From the NCBI RefSeq assembly GCF_003390935.1, contig NZ_QNQZ01000005.1, positions 62,001 through 126,000 on the forward strand: a DNA stretch of 64,000 nucleotides, written 5' to 3'. The notes under the pieces were generated by a model that was given only the letters and a program-made list of their open reading frames with translations, ran no database searches and had not been told where the DNA came from. This stretch comes from Lewinella sp. IMCC34191 (GTDB taxonomy: Bacteria > Bacteroidota > Bacteroidia > Chitinophagales > Saprospiraceae). The translations under genes were made by a program, and so were the position numbers. Shown one piece after another: positions 23,855-32,170 of the stretch; the first letter of the stretch is position 1, and each line of letters opens with the position of its first letter.

Positions 23855-26800
23855 CTAATTCACGACCGTTACGTCTCCCCGGTAGCCCTCAACGGCCCCG
23901 TTGATGTAGCGGACTTCGACGTAGTAGACGTAAACGCCGCTATTCACCCGCCGCCCGTCCAGGATACCGTCCCAACCCATGCTGGGTTCATTGGCCGGGA
24001 AGGGCTCGTTGGACTCAAACAGCAGGCCGCCCCAGCGGTCGTAGATACGCAGGGTTTCTACCCGATCGATGGCGTTGTTGCCGAAGACGGTGAAGAAATC
24101 ATTGCTTCCATCGCCATTCGGCGAGAAGACATTGGGAATGTAGATGGGCAGATCCTGGATGACGGAGAAGGCCACCAGCGCCGTGTCCACGCATCCGGCC
24201 TCGTTGATGCCGCTGACGAAGTAGTCGATCGACTGCACCGGCATGATCCGCGCCCGCGCGCAGTCCAGCGTCAGGCAGGTAACGCTATCCGGGCCCCAGC
24301 TATACTCGACCGGGAAGTAGTTGCTGCGGGCAAGTAAGCTGGTGTCTTCCCCCAGATAAAGCTGTACTTCCTCCGCGACCGTAATGACGAATTCATCCGG
24401 TTCGGTGAGCAAGGCGACGACCGTATCCTGGCATCCGTTCTGGTCGCGAACGTATAACTCCAGCTCACCGGCGAGCAGACTGTCGAGGCGGGGCGCCGTC
24501 TGGTAATTCTGTCCGTCGCTGCTGAAGGTGTAGGTCGGTACCCCACCCGTCGCACTCAGCGACACGGCCCCGGTAGCCTGGCCGAAGCACACCAGATTTT
24601 CTACCGAATCCAGGATTCCCAAGATTTCGTCCGGATCATTCAACGTCGCGGAATCGGACACTGCACAACCGTTCTGGTCCGTGACCGTGATGGTGTAGGT
24701 TCCCGGACCGAGGTTAGCCAGCGAATCGCTCACGCTACCGTTCGACCAACTGAGTAGGTAATCCGGCCGGCCGCCCGCCGGGCTTACCGCGGCGTAACCG
24801 TCGTTGGCGCCGAAGCAGCTGCTGCTATCCGATTGCAGATTTACAGCCAGGACCGGTGGTTCGGTGACGGAAATCTCAAAGTCGCCGGTACAACCGTTGG
24901 CATCAATGGCCGAGACCGTGTAGGTACCGGCCGCATAGCCTCCCTGGGATCGCTCATTCTGGTACCCGGTGCCAAAGTCGTAGCGGTAGGCGGGCAGACC
25001 GTTGGCGATCTCGATCTCGATCTGTCCGTCGTTGTCTCCGTTGCAGGTGGGCTCCGTGAATACGGCCGACCCCGTTACCAGGGCCAATTGCAACTCGTCA
25101 ACTTCAATGTCTCGCTCGACCGTACAGCCATTGGCGTCCCGGGCAACTACGTTTACGTTGGTTATAGCTAGATTTTCCAGCCGGTTGTCGGGGGAAAATG
25201 GTCCGCCATTGAAGCTGTACTCGTACCCCCCTGCTCCACCGGAAAGAATGGTGAATTGTAGCGCCCCGTCGGTGCCGCCCCCGCAGGTCGGTTGGGTGAT
25301 TAGGGTGTCCAGGACAAATTCCGCCGGACCGTCTACCGTATAATCGAAGGTAGCCTCACAGCCCGTTCCGTCGGAAACGGTGACGGTGTACAAGCCCGGG
25401 TCGAGGCCGGTAAGCCCCGCGGTGGAAGCCCCGTTACTCCAGGCGTAGGTGAGGTTGGTATTGGGAATCGTGCTGCTGGCGGTGAAATCGATGGTTCCGT
25501 CCGCCGCGCCGGGGCAGCTTACCGGCCCGATATCCGCCGAGCCGCTGAATTGATTGGCGCAGCAGACTACCTCCACCTCATTGGAGCTGATGTATTCGAT
25601 ACAGTTCCGTGTACTGGTGATGGCCAGCGTCACGTTCGGCGAACCGGCCTGACTGAATGTTACCTCGTGGGGACCGGCACCGGTAGCGAAGCGGGGCGTA
25701 GCGGTCTCGCCGAAATCCCAGTCCCAGGCTTCGATGCCGTCGACCGAAGTGGACTGATCCTCGAAGGTAATGGACTCTCCGACGCAGACTTCCGTGCTGC
25801 TGTAGGTGAGGTTAGGGCGGGGGCCGAGGAAGGTGCCGGTGCCGCTAAAGTCAATGGTGAAGCCGTCGCCGGAACCGCTGAAGTTGAGCACTACCAGCGC
25901 GTAGGATTTACCGGCTTCCATATCCAGCGCGGCCAGAAAGTTGTTGTTCCTCGGCTGGCAACCGCAGCTTTCGGAGACTTCCGTGTCAGCGGGTCCCAGG
26001 CCGGTCTCGCCCCAGCAGGGCCTGCTGCTCGTCACGTCACCGGTATTACTGCCCGAGTACATCTGCCGAACGGGTACCCGAGCGCTGCAGTCTTCCAGTC
26101 CGTTGGTCAATTCATAGACGGCGAAATCGATGTCCTCGTCCGGAGCTGCGCCGAGTGGATTGATGTCAAACATGAGCGTACCGGCCTGGTCGCACGTCCA
26201 CTTATACCAGGAGGAGTTCTCCTCGATGGGGTCGCAGCCCGGTTCCAGCCCATCGACAAGCAGATCGTCGGCTACGTTTCCGCGTCCCTGCAACAGGTCA
26301 ACGGAGAAGGAGGTCGTGTCGCAGAGCACGACGGCAGTTTCACAGTCGCTGCTCGGATCGGGCGGCGCGTCGAACTGATCGACGCAGAGTTCGAATGTCC
26401 CTTCGTTACCGTTCCGCGCCCCTACCAGGATGTAGTAGCGGGTTCCGCGCTGCAGGTCGTTGAGTACGATGGACCCGCCGTCGGCCGGCAGTCCGTTCCG
26501 GTCCAGTGGCTGGCGACAGCCGATATCGTTTAGGGTATCGCATTCGCCTTCGTAGATCGCGTACTGAACTGCCTTGAGACTACCGCGGCTGTCACCGGCC
26601 TCGTCTCCGATGACCCGGATGGCCACCGAGTTGCGCATGGCCACGAAACTAAACCAGACGTCAGCCATCTGATCCCGGTCGTCAATACAGATCGGGTAGC
26701 CATCGAAGGGCAGGGAGGGCGTAGCGGCTACGTTTGTAAATGCACCGGCGCCCGAGCAGTAGCTCATCTGCGTCGGCAGCTCGATTGCCGCACCGCAGTC

Positions 26801-26872
26801 ATCGTTGCCCGGCTGTGCCCCGAGGGCGGCCGCCAGCAGCGATCCGGCAAGAAAAAGGTACAAACGCGTCAT
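23855..26872 (-). CDS. Secreted protein with SprB-like repeats and T9SS type-B sorting domain
   Basis: A 1005-residue surface protein. The signal peptide is MTRLYLFLAGSLLAAALGAQ. Residues about 20-340 form jelly-roll-like domains with many cysteines. A PKD-like domain follows (EAWDWDFGE). Several SprB-type repeats come next, with SCxGxxDGxIxF...TYxWSNG...GLxPGxYTVTVSDxxGC. The last 95 residues (YIPNVFSPNGDGSNDFF, then IYDRWGGLLFE and NSGVYVYYVE) are the gliding-motility-associated type-B sorting domain, secreted by the type 9 system. The ATG at 26872 starts the signal peptide. It may be an adhesin. Confidence 0.88.
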   Translation of the reverse strand: MTRLYLFLAGSLLAAALGAQPGNDDCGAAIELPTQMSYCSGAGAFTNVAATPSLPFDGYPICIDDRDQMADVWFSFVAMRNSVAIRVIGDEAGDSRGSLKAVQYAIYEGECDTLNDIGCRQPLDRNGLPADGGSIVLNDLQRGTRYYILVGARNGNEGTFELCVDQFDAPPDPSSDCETAVVLCDTTSFSVDLLQGRGNVADDLLVDGLEPGCDPIEENSSWYKWTCDQAGTLMFDINPLGAAPDEDIDFAVYELTNGLEDCSARVPVRQMYSGSNTGDVTSSRPCWGETGLGPADTEVSESCGCQPRNNNFLAALDMEAGKSYALVVLNFSGSGDGFTIDFSGTGTFLGPRPNLTYSSTEVCVGESITFEDQSTSVDGIEAWDWDFGETATPRFATGAGPHEVTFSQAGSPNVTLAITSTRNCIEYISSNEVEVVCCANQFSGSADIGPVSCPGAADGTIDFTASSTIPNTNLTYAWSNGASTAGLTGLDPGLYTVTVSDGTGCEATFDYTVDGPAEFVLDTLITQPTCGGGTDGALQFTILSGGAGGYEYSFNGGPFSPDNRLENLAITNVNVVARDANGCTVERDIEVDELQLALVTGSAVFTEPTCNGDNDGQIEIEIANGLPAYRYDFGTGYQNERSQGGYAAGTYTVSAIDANGCTGDFEISVTEPPVLAVNLQSDSSSCFGANDGYAAVSPAGGRPDYLLSWSNGSVSDSLANLGPGTYTITVTDQNGCAVSDSATLNDPDEILGILDSVENLVCFGQATGAVSLSATGGVPTYTFSSDGQNYQTAPRLDSLLAGELELYVRDQNGCQDTVVALLTEPDEFVITVAEEVQLYLGEDTSLLARSNYFPVEYSWGPDSVTCLTLDCARARIMPVQSIDYFVSGINEAGCVDTALVAFSVIQDLPIYIPNVFSPNGDGSNDFFTVFGNNAIDRVETLRIYDRWGGLLFESNEPFPANEPSMGWDGILDGRRVNSGVYVYYVEVRYINGAVEGYRGDVTVVN

Positions 26873-26877
26873 AGTGT

Positions 26878-26885
26878 CAAAGGTA
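26878..26885 (-). promoter_or_regulatory. Candidate -7 box TACCTTTG, almost at the start codon
   Basis: An exact TAnnTTTG match on the minus strand that ends 5 nt before the ATG of the sorted protein gene. If used, transcription would begin at or very near the ATG and the mRNA would be nearly leaderless. Confidence 0.35.
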
Positions 26886-26974
26886 GTAGCTGTTATAACT
26901 ACGTAGTAGACGCGTACCATACACCGAAGCGTGGGTAAAGTGTCCTTAGCTTAACAAAGTTTAACTTACCCGCC

Positions 26975-27724
26975 GTGAAATCCTGGATACCCAATTCCCT
27001 TACGCTTCTCAACCTCTTTTGCGGTTGTGCGGCCCTTATCAACATCCTTGACCTCCAGTTCGTACCGGCTTTCTGGTTTCTGTTTGCCGCGGGGCTCTTC
27101 GACTTTGCCGACGGGCTCGTGGCCCGCAGCCTCAACGTCAGCAGCGAGCACGGAAAAGAACTCGACAGCCTGGCGGATATGGTCAGTTTCGGGGTCGTAC
27201 CGGCCAGTATCTACTACGTCTTACTGCTGTTGCCGGACAACCCCTCCCCCGCGCTCGACGCCAATTTCGTCCTCGACCTCAGCGCGCCGATCCGCTGGGA
27301 ATGGTACGCCGCCCCCGCCCTGCTCATCGCGCTTTTCAGCGCCCTGCGGCTGGCCAAGTTTAATTTGGATACCCGACAGCACAGCACCTTCATCGGTCTG
27401 GCTACTCCGGCGCATACCGTTTACGCCGTGGGCCTGATGCTGGTTGTCGCCCTGGACGAAAACTGGGCGCCCTACGTACTCAATCCGTGGATCCTGTACG
27501 TCTCGGTCGTTTTGATGAGCTACCTCCTGGTCAGTGAGCACCCGATGTTTTCCTTCAAGCTGAAGGGCTTCGGCTGGGCGGGCAACGAGACGGTGTATAT
27601 CTTTGCCGTGCTGGCAATTTGCCTGCTTATTTTACTGTGGACCTCGGCCTTTCCGCTCATTATCGGGGTTTACATCATTCTTAATCTGGCTTACCCGCCA
27701 ACCGACGCCAAGCAGCACGTATGA
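26975..27724 (+). CDS. pssA: CDP-diacylglycerol-serine O-phosphatidyltransferase
   Basis: A 249-residue membrane enzyme that makes phosphatidylserine, the precursor of phosphatidylethanolamine. The CDP-alcohol transferase signature is complete: DG at 46-47, AR at 50-51, G at 60, D at 64 and D at 68 (ADGLVAR...EHGKELDSLAD). About eight hydrophobic helices follow. Length and start are typical of the Bacillus-type PssA. Its TGA overlaps the ATG of purS (ATGA), so the two are co-translated although their pathways differ. No phosphatidylserine decarboxylase gene is adjacent. Confidence 0.93.
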   Translation: MKSWIPNSLTLLNLFCGCAALINILDLQFVPAFWFLFAAGLFDFADGLVARSLNVSSEHGKELDSLADMVSFGVVPASIYYVLLLLPDNPSPALDANFVLDLSAPIRWEWYAAPALLIALFSALRLAKFNLDTRQHSTFIGLATPAHTVYAVGLMLVVALDENWAPYVLNPWILYVSVVLMSYLLVSEHPMFSFKLKGFGWAGNETVYIFAVLAICLLILLWTSAFPLIIGVYIILNLAYPPTDAKQHV

Positions 27725-27972
27725 AGTTCATCGCCCACATCAATATCATGCCCAAAGCCGAACTCCTCGATCCCCAGGGCAAGGTAGTCGTCAAGAACCT
27801 TCCCAACCTCGACATCAAGGGCGTGCACGATGTCCGGATCGGTAAACACGTGACCATGCAGCTCCACGCCGACAACGAACAGGAAGCCCACGATAAGGTA
27901 GAAACCGCCTGCTCGAAGCTCCTGGCTAACGTGATCATGGAGAGCTACGACTTCGTGGTGGAGGAAGCGTAG
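27721..27972 (+). CDS. purS: Phosphoribosylformylglycinamidine synthase subunit PurS
   Basis: An 83-residue subunit of the PurLQS complex, which converts FGAR to FGAM in purine synthesis. It starts MKFIAHINIMPKAELLDPQGK, a typical PurS start, and continues VGxDVRIGKH-like (VHDVRIGKHVTMQLHAD) and ANVIMESYDF. Its length is normal. It overlaps the pssA stop by 4 nt. PurL and PurQ are not in this window, so the complex must be assembled from genes elsewhere. Confidence 0.9.
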   Translation: MKFIAHINIMPKAELLDPQGKVVVKNLPNLDIKGVHDVRIGKHVTMQLHADNEQEAHDKVETACSKLLANVIMESYDFVVEEA

Positions 27973-27981
27973 GGACTTGGT

Positions 27982-28018
27982 CCCCTGGTCCGCCGAGCGG
28001 TAGCTCGTATGCCCAGGG
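27982..28018 (+). repeat. TCCGC/TCTGC hairpin, copy C
   Basis: Outer stem CCCCTGG/CCAGGGG, internal loop TCCGC/TATGC, inner stem CGAGC/GCTCG, loop GGTA. It lies 10 nt after the purS stop and is likely a 3'-end structure of the pssA-purS transcript. No strong T-tract follows. Confidence 0.65.
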
Positions 28019-28087
28019 GGGCCGACACGGCATCATCCCCCGTTGCCCTTCACCCTTCTTCGTTTCGTCTGACGAGTACCCCGATCC

Positions 28088-28132
28088 GCTTCGGCAGACC
28101 AACTACGCTGCGCTACGTTGGGCGGACGAAGC
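28088..28132 (-). repeat. TCCGC/TCTGC hairpin, copy D
   Basis: Read on the plus strand: outer stem GCTTCG/CGAAGC, internal loop GCAGA/GCGGA (the complement of TCTGC/TCCGC), inner stem CCAAC/GTTGG, 13-nt loop. It lies between purS and msrB, in the opposite orientation to copy C. Confidence 0.65.
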
Positions 28133-28167
28133 TAAAACCCTACCCCCCATCCATCCGTTTTATACCC

Positions 28168-28584
28168 ATGAAAACGAAAGATAACTGGAACACCCTCACG
28201 AAGGAAGAAGAGCGCGTCATCGCGAATAAAGGCACCGAGATGCCCTTCACCGGTGAGTATAATAATTTCAAGCAGGACGGGGTATTCGTCTGCCGGCGTT
28301 GTGAGGCTCCCCTTTACGATAGCCACGATAAATTCAGCAGCGGTTGTGGATGGCCGAGCTTCGACGATGAAGTCCCCAATGCGATTCAGCACGTGAAGGA
28401 TGCCGACGGACGTCGGGTAGAGATCCTATGTAATAACTGCGGCGGCCACCTCGGGCACGTCTTCCACGGCGAGCGGTTTACGGAGAAGAACACGCGTCAT
28501 TGCGTGAATAGTCTGTCGATCAAGTTCATACCCCGCGAGAAGTACGAGGCTGAGCACGGCACGCTCGATACGAACGAAGCCTGA
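28168..28584 (+). CDS. msrB: Peptide-methionine (R)-S-oxide reductase
   Basis: A 138-residue enzyme that reduces methionine-R-sulfoxide in proteins. Two zinc-binding pairs are present ([10 protein letters not shown] and [14 protein letters not shown]), and the catalytic cysteine is in RHCVNSLSI. It starts with ATG at 28168 ([14 protein letters not shown]). It ends in GTLDTNEA with a TGA (28582-28584), and the very next in-frame codons encode msrA. Upstream are two dispersed hairpins. Taken alone it is a normal-sized, intact MsrB. Confidence 0.92.
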   Translation: MKTKDNWNTLTKEEERVIANKGTEMPFTGEYNNFKQDGVFVCRRCEAPLYDSHDKFSSGCGWPSFDDEVPNAIQHVKDADGRRVEILCNNCGGHLGHVFHGERFTEKNTRHCVNSLSIKFIPREKYEAEHGTLDTNEA

Positions 28585-28590
28585 AGGGAA

Positions 28591-29109
28591 CTGCTGCTCG
28601 GCAGCGGCTGCTTCTGGGGCCGGGAGTACCACCTTCGGCAACTGCCCGGGGTCATCGGTACCCAGGTGGGCTTCGCCGGCGGACATACCGATAGCCCAGG
28701 TTACCACGATGTCTGCTCCAAGGATACCGGCCACGCAGAGGTTGTCGCCGTACGCTACGATCCAGAAGTTCTGCCGACCGAGCAATTGCTGACCGAATTT
28801 TTCGCGCTGCATAATTTTGAGATCAATCGCGGCAAGGGGACGGGGCAGTACCGCTCGGCCGTCTTCAGCCTCCGGGAGGACGAGCAGCTATCCGTTGCCC
28901 GGAGCATGATTGACACGCTTCGCGAACGGGGATTCGACCCGGCTACGGACGTAAACGTCGTGCCGGCATTTTACCGGGCGGAGGCTCGCCACCAACAGTA
29001 TTGCAGTGCCCGCGGACTAACGCCCAAACGGCGGAATGACGACCGCATTCGTCGACTATTTACGCTGCCTGAAAGCACGGAAAATACCGGCAACCAATCT
29101 GTTAGCTAG
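28591..29109 (+). CDS. msrA: Peptide-methionine (S)-S-oxide reductase, no standard start codon
   Basis: An MsrA that reduces methionine-S-sulfoxide. The catalytic motif GCFWG, then [42 protein letters not shown] and the resolving-cysteine region (HQQYCSARG) are all intact. It is in the same frame as msrB, one stop codon later: TGA, AGG, GAA, CTG, CTG, CTC, GGC, AGC, GGC, TGC. No ATG, GTG or TTG lies before the catalytic TGC, and the first GTG (28666) is downstream of it. So it either starts at CTG (28591 or 28594), is read through from msrB, or is a fused msrBA broken by a nonsense change. The boundary given here assumes a CTG start. AAGGGA at 28584-28589 could act as a ribosome-binding site. 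Confidence 0.75.
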   Translation: MLLGSGCFWGREYHLRQLPGVIGTQVGFAGGHTDSPGYHDVCSKDTGHAEVVAVRYDPEVLPTEQLLTEFFALHNFEINRGKGTGQYRSAVFSLREDEQLSVARSMIDTLRERGFDPATDVNVVPAFYRAEARHQQYCSARGLTPKRRNDDRIRRLFTLPESTENTGNQSVS

Positions 29110-29117
29110 GTGTTAGC

Positions 29118-30374
29118 ATGGAGCGAATTGATAAAGATTTAGAAAATATACCTATGGGCCAGCGCCTTATTTACCTCGACAACAACGCCACCACCCCCAC
29201 CGACCCCCGGGTTGTGGAAGCGATGATCCCTTATTTCCACGAGATCCCCGGCAATGCCGCCAGCCGCAACCACCCCTTCGGTTGGGCCGCGGAACAGGCC
29301 GTGGATAACGCCCGCAAGCAAATCGCGGACCTCGTCAACGTAGACGAGCGGGAGATCATCTTCACCAGTGGTGCTACCGAATCGGATAACCTGGCCATCA
29401 AGGGTGTATTCGAGATGTACCAGCGCAAGGGCGATCACATCATCACCGTCAAAACCGAGCACAAAGCCGTCCTAGACGCCTGTGCCAAGGTGGAGAAGAT
29501 GGGTGGCAAAGTGACCTACCTCGACGTGCAACGTAACGGTCTCATCCGCCTGGAAGACCTGGAAGCCGCCATCACCGACAAGACCGTCCTGGTCTCCATC
29601 ATGTGGGCCAACAACGAAACCGGCGTCATCCAACCCATGAAAGAGATCGGCGATATCTGTGCCAAGCACGGTGTGCTGTTCATGTCGGACGCCACCCAGG
29701 CCGTCGGCAAGATTCCGGTGGACCCCAAAGCCGTCGGTGTTCACTTGATGGCCTTCACCAGCCATAAGATGTACGGTCCCAAGGGTGTAGGTGCGCTTTT
29801 CGTTAACCGCAAAAGCCCCCGCGTTAAGGTGACCAGCCAGATGGACGGTGGCGGCCACGAGCGCGGCATGCGTTCCGGTACGCTGAACGTTCCCGGCATC
29901 GTCGGATTCGGCAAGGCCGCCGAGCTCGCCAAGGAAGAAATGCAACAGGATGCCGAGCGCCTCAGCAAACTCCGCGACAAGCTGGAGTCCGCGCTCATGG
30001 GCAGCCTGGAAGAAGCTTACGTGAACGGTACCCGGGAAAGCCGCATGCCCCACGTAACCAACATCAGCTTTAAGCACGTAGAGGGAGAGGGTCTCATGAT
30101 GACCTTCAACCAGAACATCGCCGTGTCCTCCGGATCGGCCTGTACCTCCGCCAGTCTCGAACCCAGCTACGTGCTGGTTGCACTCGGACTGGGAGACGAC
30201 CTCGCTCACTCCAGCCTTCGCTTCAGCCTGGGTCGCTTCACCACCGAGGAAGACATTGACGAAACGATTGCCAAGGTGACCGAAGGCGTCAACCATATGC
30301 GGGACATCAGCCCCATCTGGGAAATGTACAAGGAAGGGATCGATATTGACGCGATCGAGTGGTCGGAGCACTAG
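29118..30374 (+). CDS. iscS: Cysteine desulfurase (IscS type)
   Basis: A 418-residue PLP enzyme that takes sulfur from cysteine for Fe-S clusters and other thio-cofactors. It shows [18 protein letters not shown] near the start, the PLP lysine in [10 protein letters not shown] (Lys217) and the active-site loop cysteine in [10 protein letters not shown] (Cys342), followed by EPSYVL of the group-I enzymes. The start could be ATG at 29118 or the internal ATG at 29154 (MGQRLIYLD). The first is taken because the frame is open and it follows msrA by 8 nt. It leads the iscS-iscU-iscA set. Confidence 0.95.
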   Translation: MERIDKDLENIPMGQRLIYLDNNATTPTDPRVVEAMIPYFHEIPGNAASRNHPFGWAAEQAVDNARKQIADLVNVDEREIIFTSGATESDNLAIKGVFEMYQRKGDHIITVKTEHKAVLDACAKVEKMGGKVTYLDVQRNGLIRLEDLEAAITDKTVLVSIMWANNETGVIQPMKEIGDICAKHGVLFMSDATQAVGKIPVDPKAVGVHLMAFTSHKMYGPKGVGALFVNRKSPRVKVTSQMDGGGHERGMRSGTLNVPGIVGFGKAAELAKEEMQQDAERLSKLRDKLESALMGSLEEAYVNGTRESRMPHVTNISFKHVEGEGLMMTFNQNIAVSSGSACTSASLEPSYVLVALGLGDDLAHSSLRFSLGRFTTEEDIDETIAKVTEGVNHMRDISPIWEMYKEGIDIDAIEWSEH

Positions 30375-30447
30375 GCCCCTTAACCTTTCTCCGTCCGAAT
30401 TCGTTATATTTATCTACCTGCTTCTCACGCACACAAACTGAAAGACA

Positions 30448-30864
30448 ATGGCATACAGCGAAAAATTACTCGACCACTTCAAGAATCCTCGCAACGTAGG
30501 TACGCTTGATAAGAATTCTACCTCCGTCGGAACCGGCCTGGTCGGCGCTCCGGAGTGTGGTGACGTAATGCGTCTCCAGATCGAGGTCGACCCCATCACC
30601 AAGAAAATTACCGAAGCCAAGTTCAAGACCTTTGGTTGCGGATCGGCTATCGCATCGTCGAGCCTCGCTACCGAATGGTTGAAGGGCAAGACCGTCGACG
30701 AGGCCCTGGCCATCGACAATATGGCGATCGTAGAAGAATTGGCCCTGCCACCGGTTAAGATTCACTGCTCCGTACTGGCCGAAGACGCCATCAAGGGAGC
30801 CATCAAGGATTATCAGGCTAAGAACGGCGTACAGACCGCAGAGTCCATCGCCGCTTCGCACTAA
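30448..30864 (+). CDS. iscU: Fe-S cluster assembly scaffold IscU
   Basis: A 138-residue scaffold on which IscS builds 2Fe-2S clusters. The three ligand cysteines are Cys37 (APECGDVM), Cys64 (FGCGSAIASS) and Cys107 (KIHCSVLA), with Asp39 also conserved. The LPPVK motif (ALPPVKIHC), bound by the Hsp70 chaperone in other organisms, is present. It lies 73 nt after iscS with a weak TATATTTA box (30405-30412) between, so it may have its own promoter. No hscA, hscB or ferredoxin gene follows. Confidence 0.96.
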   Translation: MAYSEKLLDHFKNPRNVGTLDKNSTSVGTGLVGAPECGDVMRLQIEVDPITKKITEAKFKTFGCGSAIASSSLATEWLKGKTVDEALAIDNMAIVEELALPPVKIHCSVLAEDAIKGAIKDYQAKNGVQTAESIAASH

Positions 30865-30875
30865 ACCAGCTTTTT

Positions 30876-31202
30876 ATGCTTTTCGTAGCCGACAGCGCAA
30901 AGGAAAGGCTGCGCGAGATTCGTGAAGCCAAGAGCATGCCGGAGAACTACTTCCTCCGCGTGTCCATCACCAGTGGTGGCTGCTCGGGCCTGACGTATAA
31001 ACTTGACTTCGATGACGAGTTGCAGCCGAAGGATCAGGTCTTCGAAGACAACGGGGAAACCGTCGTCTGTGACTTGAAGTCGTTTCTCTATCTCTGTAAC
31101 TCCAAACTGGAATTCTCCGGCGGATTGGATGGAAAAGGATTTGCCTTTACCAATCCAAACGCCACGCGGGAATGTGGTTGCGGAGAAAGTTTTGCCGTCT
31201 AG
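30876..31202 (+). CDS. iscA: A-type Fe-S carrier protein (IscA/HesB)
   Basis: A 108-residue carrier that passes Fe-S clusters to client proteins. The three conserved cysteines are Cys36 (SGGCSGL) and Cys100/Cys102 (RECGCGESF). It follows iscU by 11 nt and is followed by a strong intrinsic terminator (31236-31267) that ends the iscSUA transcript. A second A-type protein occurs at 40369-40728. Confidence 0.95.
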   Translation: MLFVADSAKERLREIREAKSMPENYFLRVSITSGGCSGLTYKLDFDDELQPKDQVFEDNGETVVCDLKSFLYLCNSKLEFSGGLDGKGFAFTNPNATRECGCGESFAV

Positions 31203-31235
31203 CCATTCAAGATCACACTGCTTTTGAGCAACCTG

Positions 31236-31267
31236 CGGCGCACTCGATTTTCGAGTGCGCCGTTTTT
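31236..31267 (+). terminator. Intrinsic terminator of the iscSUA operon
   Basis: A perfect 12-bp stem (CGGCGCACTCGA pairing with TCGAGTGCGCCG) with a TTT loop, followed by five T. It lies 33 nt after the iscA stop. It is the clearest Rho-independent terminator in the window together with the one after rho. Confidence 0.9.
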
Positions 31268-31272
31268 ATGTC

Positions 31273-31794
31273 ATGCACACCCAGGAAGAATTTGCCGAGC
31301 AGCGCCGACGCAATCAGACCGCTTACGCCATTGAGGACTTCAACGATGCCGTTGATGACCTGCGCCATTCCGCTACGGGCAATTTGCTGTTAGCCTTCGT
31401 TGCCTTCATCGGTTCCTACGCAGCAGCCGATAATCTTATGCACGTGGGTTTTGCTTTTGCCACGGGTATCATATTATTCCTGCTGCCTCGCTACATGGGG
31501 TTGCAACAAAAAACTTCGTTGTACCTGCTCTTGGCGGGCTACGTGGCGGGCATCTTCCTGGAGTACGTGGCCGCCGGCCTCCCCTCGCCCCCCTTTCCGG
31601 AACTGACCGTAGGGAACGGCTGGGTCGGGGTGCTTCCCTTCGCCAACTCACTGTTTCCTCTGCTGTACATCATTATCCGGATAGGTTTGCTCTACCCCCT
31701 GGTCGACCTTTTCCAGAAGCGGCAGAAACTCGCGGCTCAGCCCATGCATATCCTGCGGCAGCTAGACCGGGACCTGGCGGCGAAGCTGGAGTAG
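31273..31794 (+). CDS. Small membrane protein of unknown function, four helices
   Basis: A 173-residue protein with a polar, acidic N-terminus (MHTQEEFAEQRRRNQTAYAIEDFNDAVDDLRH) and four predicted membrane helices, at about 42-60, 62-78, 86-102 and 122-143. A charged C-terminal tail follows. No family was recognised. ATG 31273 is chosen because the GTG at 31255 lies inside the iscA terminator stem. It sits alone between that terminator and speD, which faces it with a 4-nt gap. It might relate to the polyamine locus, but nothing in the sequence proves it. Confidence 0.6.
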   Translation: MHTQEEFAEQRRRNQTAYAIEDFNDAVDDLRHSATGNLLLAFVAFIGSYAAADNLMHVGFAFATGIILFLLPRYMGLQQKTSLYLLLAGYVAGIFLEYVAAGLPSPPFPELTVGNGWVGVLPFANSLFPLLYIIIRIGLLYPLVDLFQKRQKLAAQPMHILRQLDRDLAAKLE

Positions 31795-31798
31795 AAGC

Positions 31799-32170
31799 TT
31801 ATTTACTTTCCGGCGACTTGTGTAAGCGCCCACGGTGGAACTGCCGTTGCTCCGTTTCCGTCGCACCATAACCATCTTTAAGAACCGTCAACCCGGCTTC
31901 CAGATCCAGTTGGCCACAGCTGAATACATCTACCGCCGCGTAGCCGTGTTCGGGCCAGGTATGTACGGTGAGGTGGCTCTCGGCAATGACGACTACCCCG
32001 CTGACACCATGGGGAGAAAAGGCATGGAAGCGGGATTCCACGACCTGCGCGCCCATGGCCGCTGCCGCCTCCAGCAGGATGCGTTCGCTATCGGCAGGGA
32101 GGCGCAGCCGCTCCGTCGGACACCCATTCAACTCGAGAAGGATATGGACACCCAGGTAATCCTTCATCAC
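31799..32170 (-). CDS. speD: S-adenosylmethionine decarboxylase proenzyme
   Basis: A 123-residue proenzyme that cuts itself to form a pyruvoyl group and then decarboxylates SAM, supplying the aminopropyl donor for spermidine. The cleavage site is Glu64-Ser65 in IAESHLTVHTWPEHGY, and the acid/base Cys85 is in FSCGQ. It is the short class-1B form. Its ATG overlaps the TGA of speE (ATGA), so the two are translationally coupled. It belongs to a polyamine locus together with the divergent lipoprotein and ATP-grasp genes. Confidence 0.93.
   Translation of the reverse strand: MMKDYLGVHILLELNGCPTERLRLPADSERILLEAAAAMGAQVVESRFHAFSPHGVSGVVVIAESHLTVHTWPEHGYAAVDVFSCGQLDLEAGLTVLKDGYGATETEQRQFHRGRLHKSPESK

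Noticed and set aside
25550-26533. Long plus-strand open frame opposite the T9SS-sorted protein
   Set aside because: The minus-strand gene has signal peptide, repeats and sorting domain. The plus frame shows no family feature.
28666-29109. msrA starting at the GTG at 28666
   Set aside because: This start would remove the GCFWG active-site motif, which is clearly encoded just upstream in the same frame.
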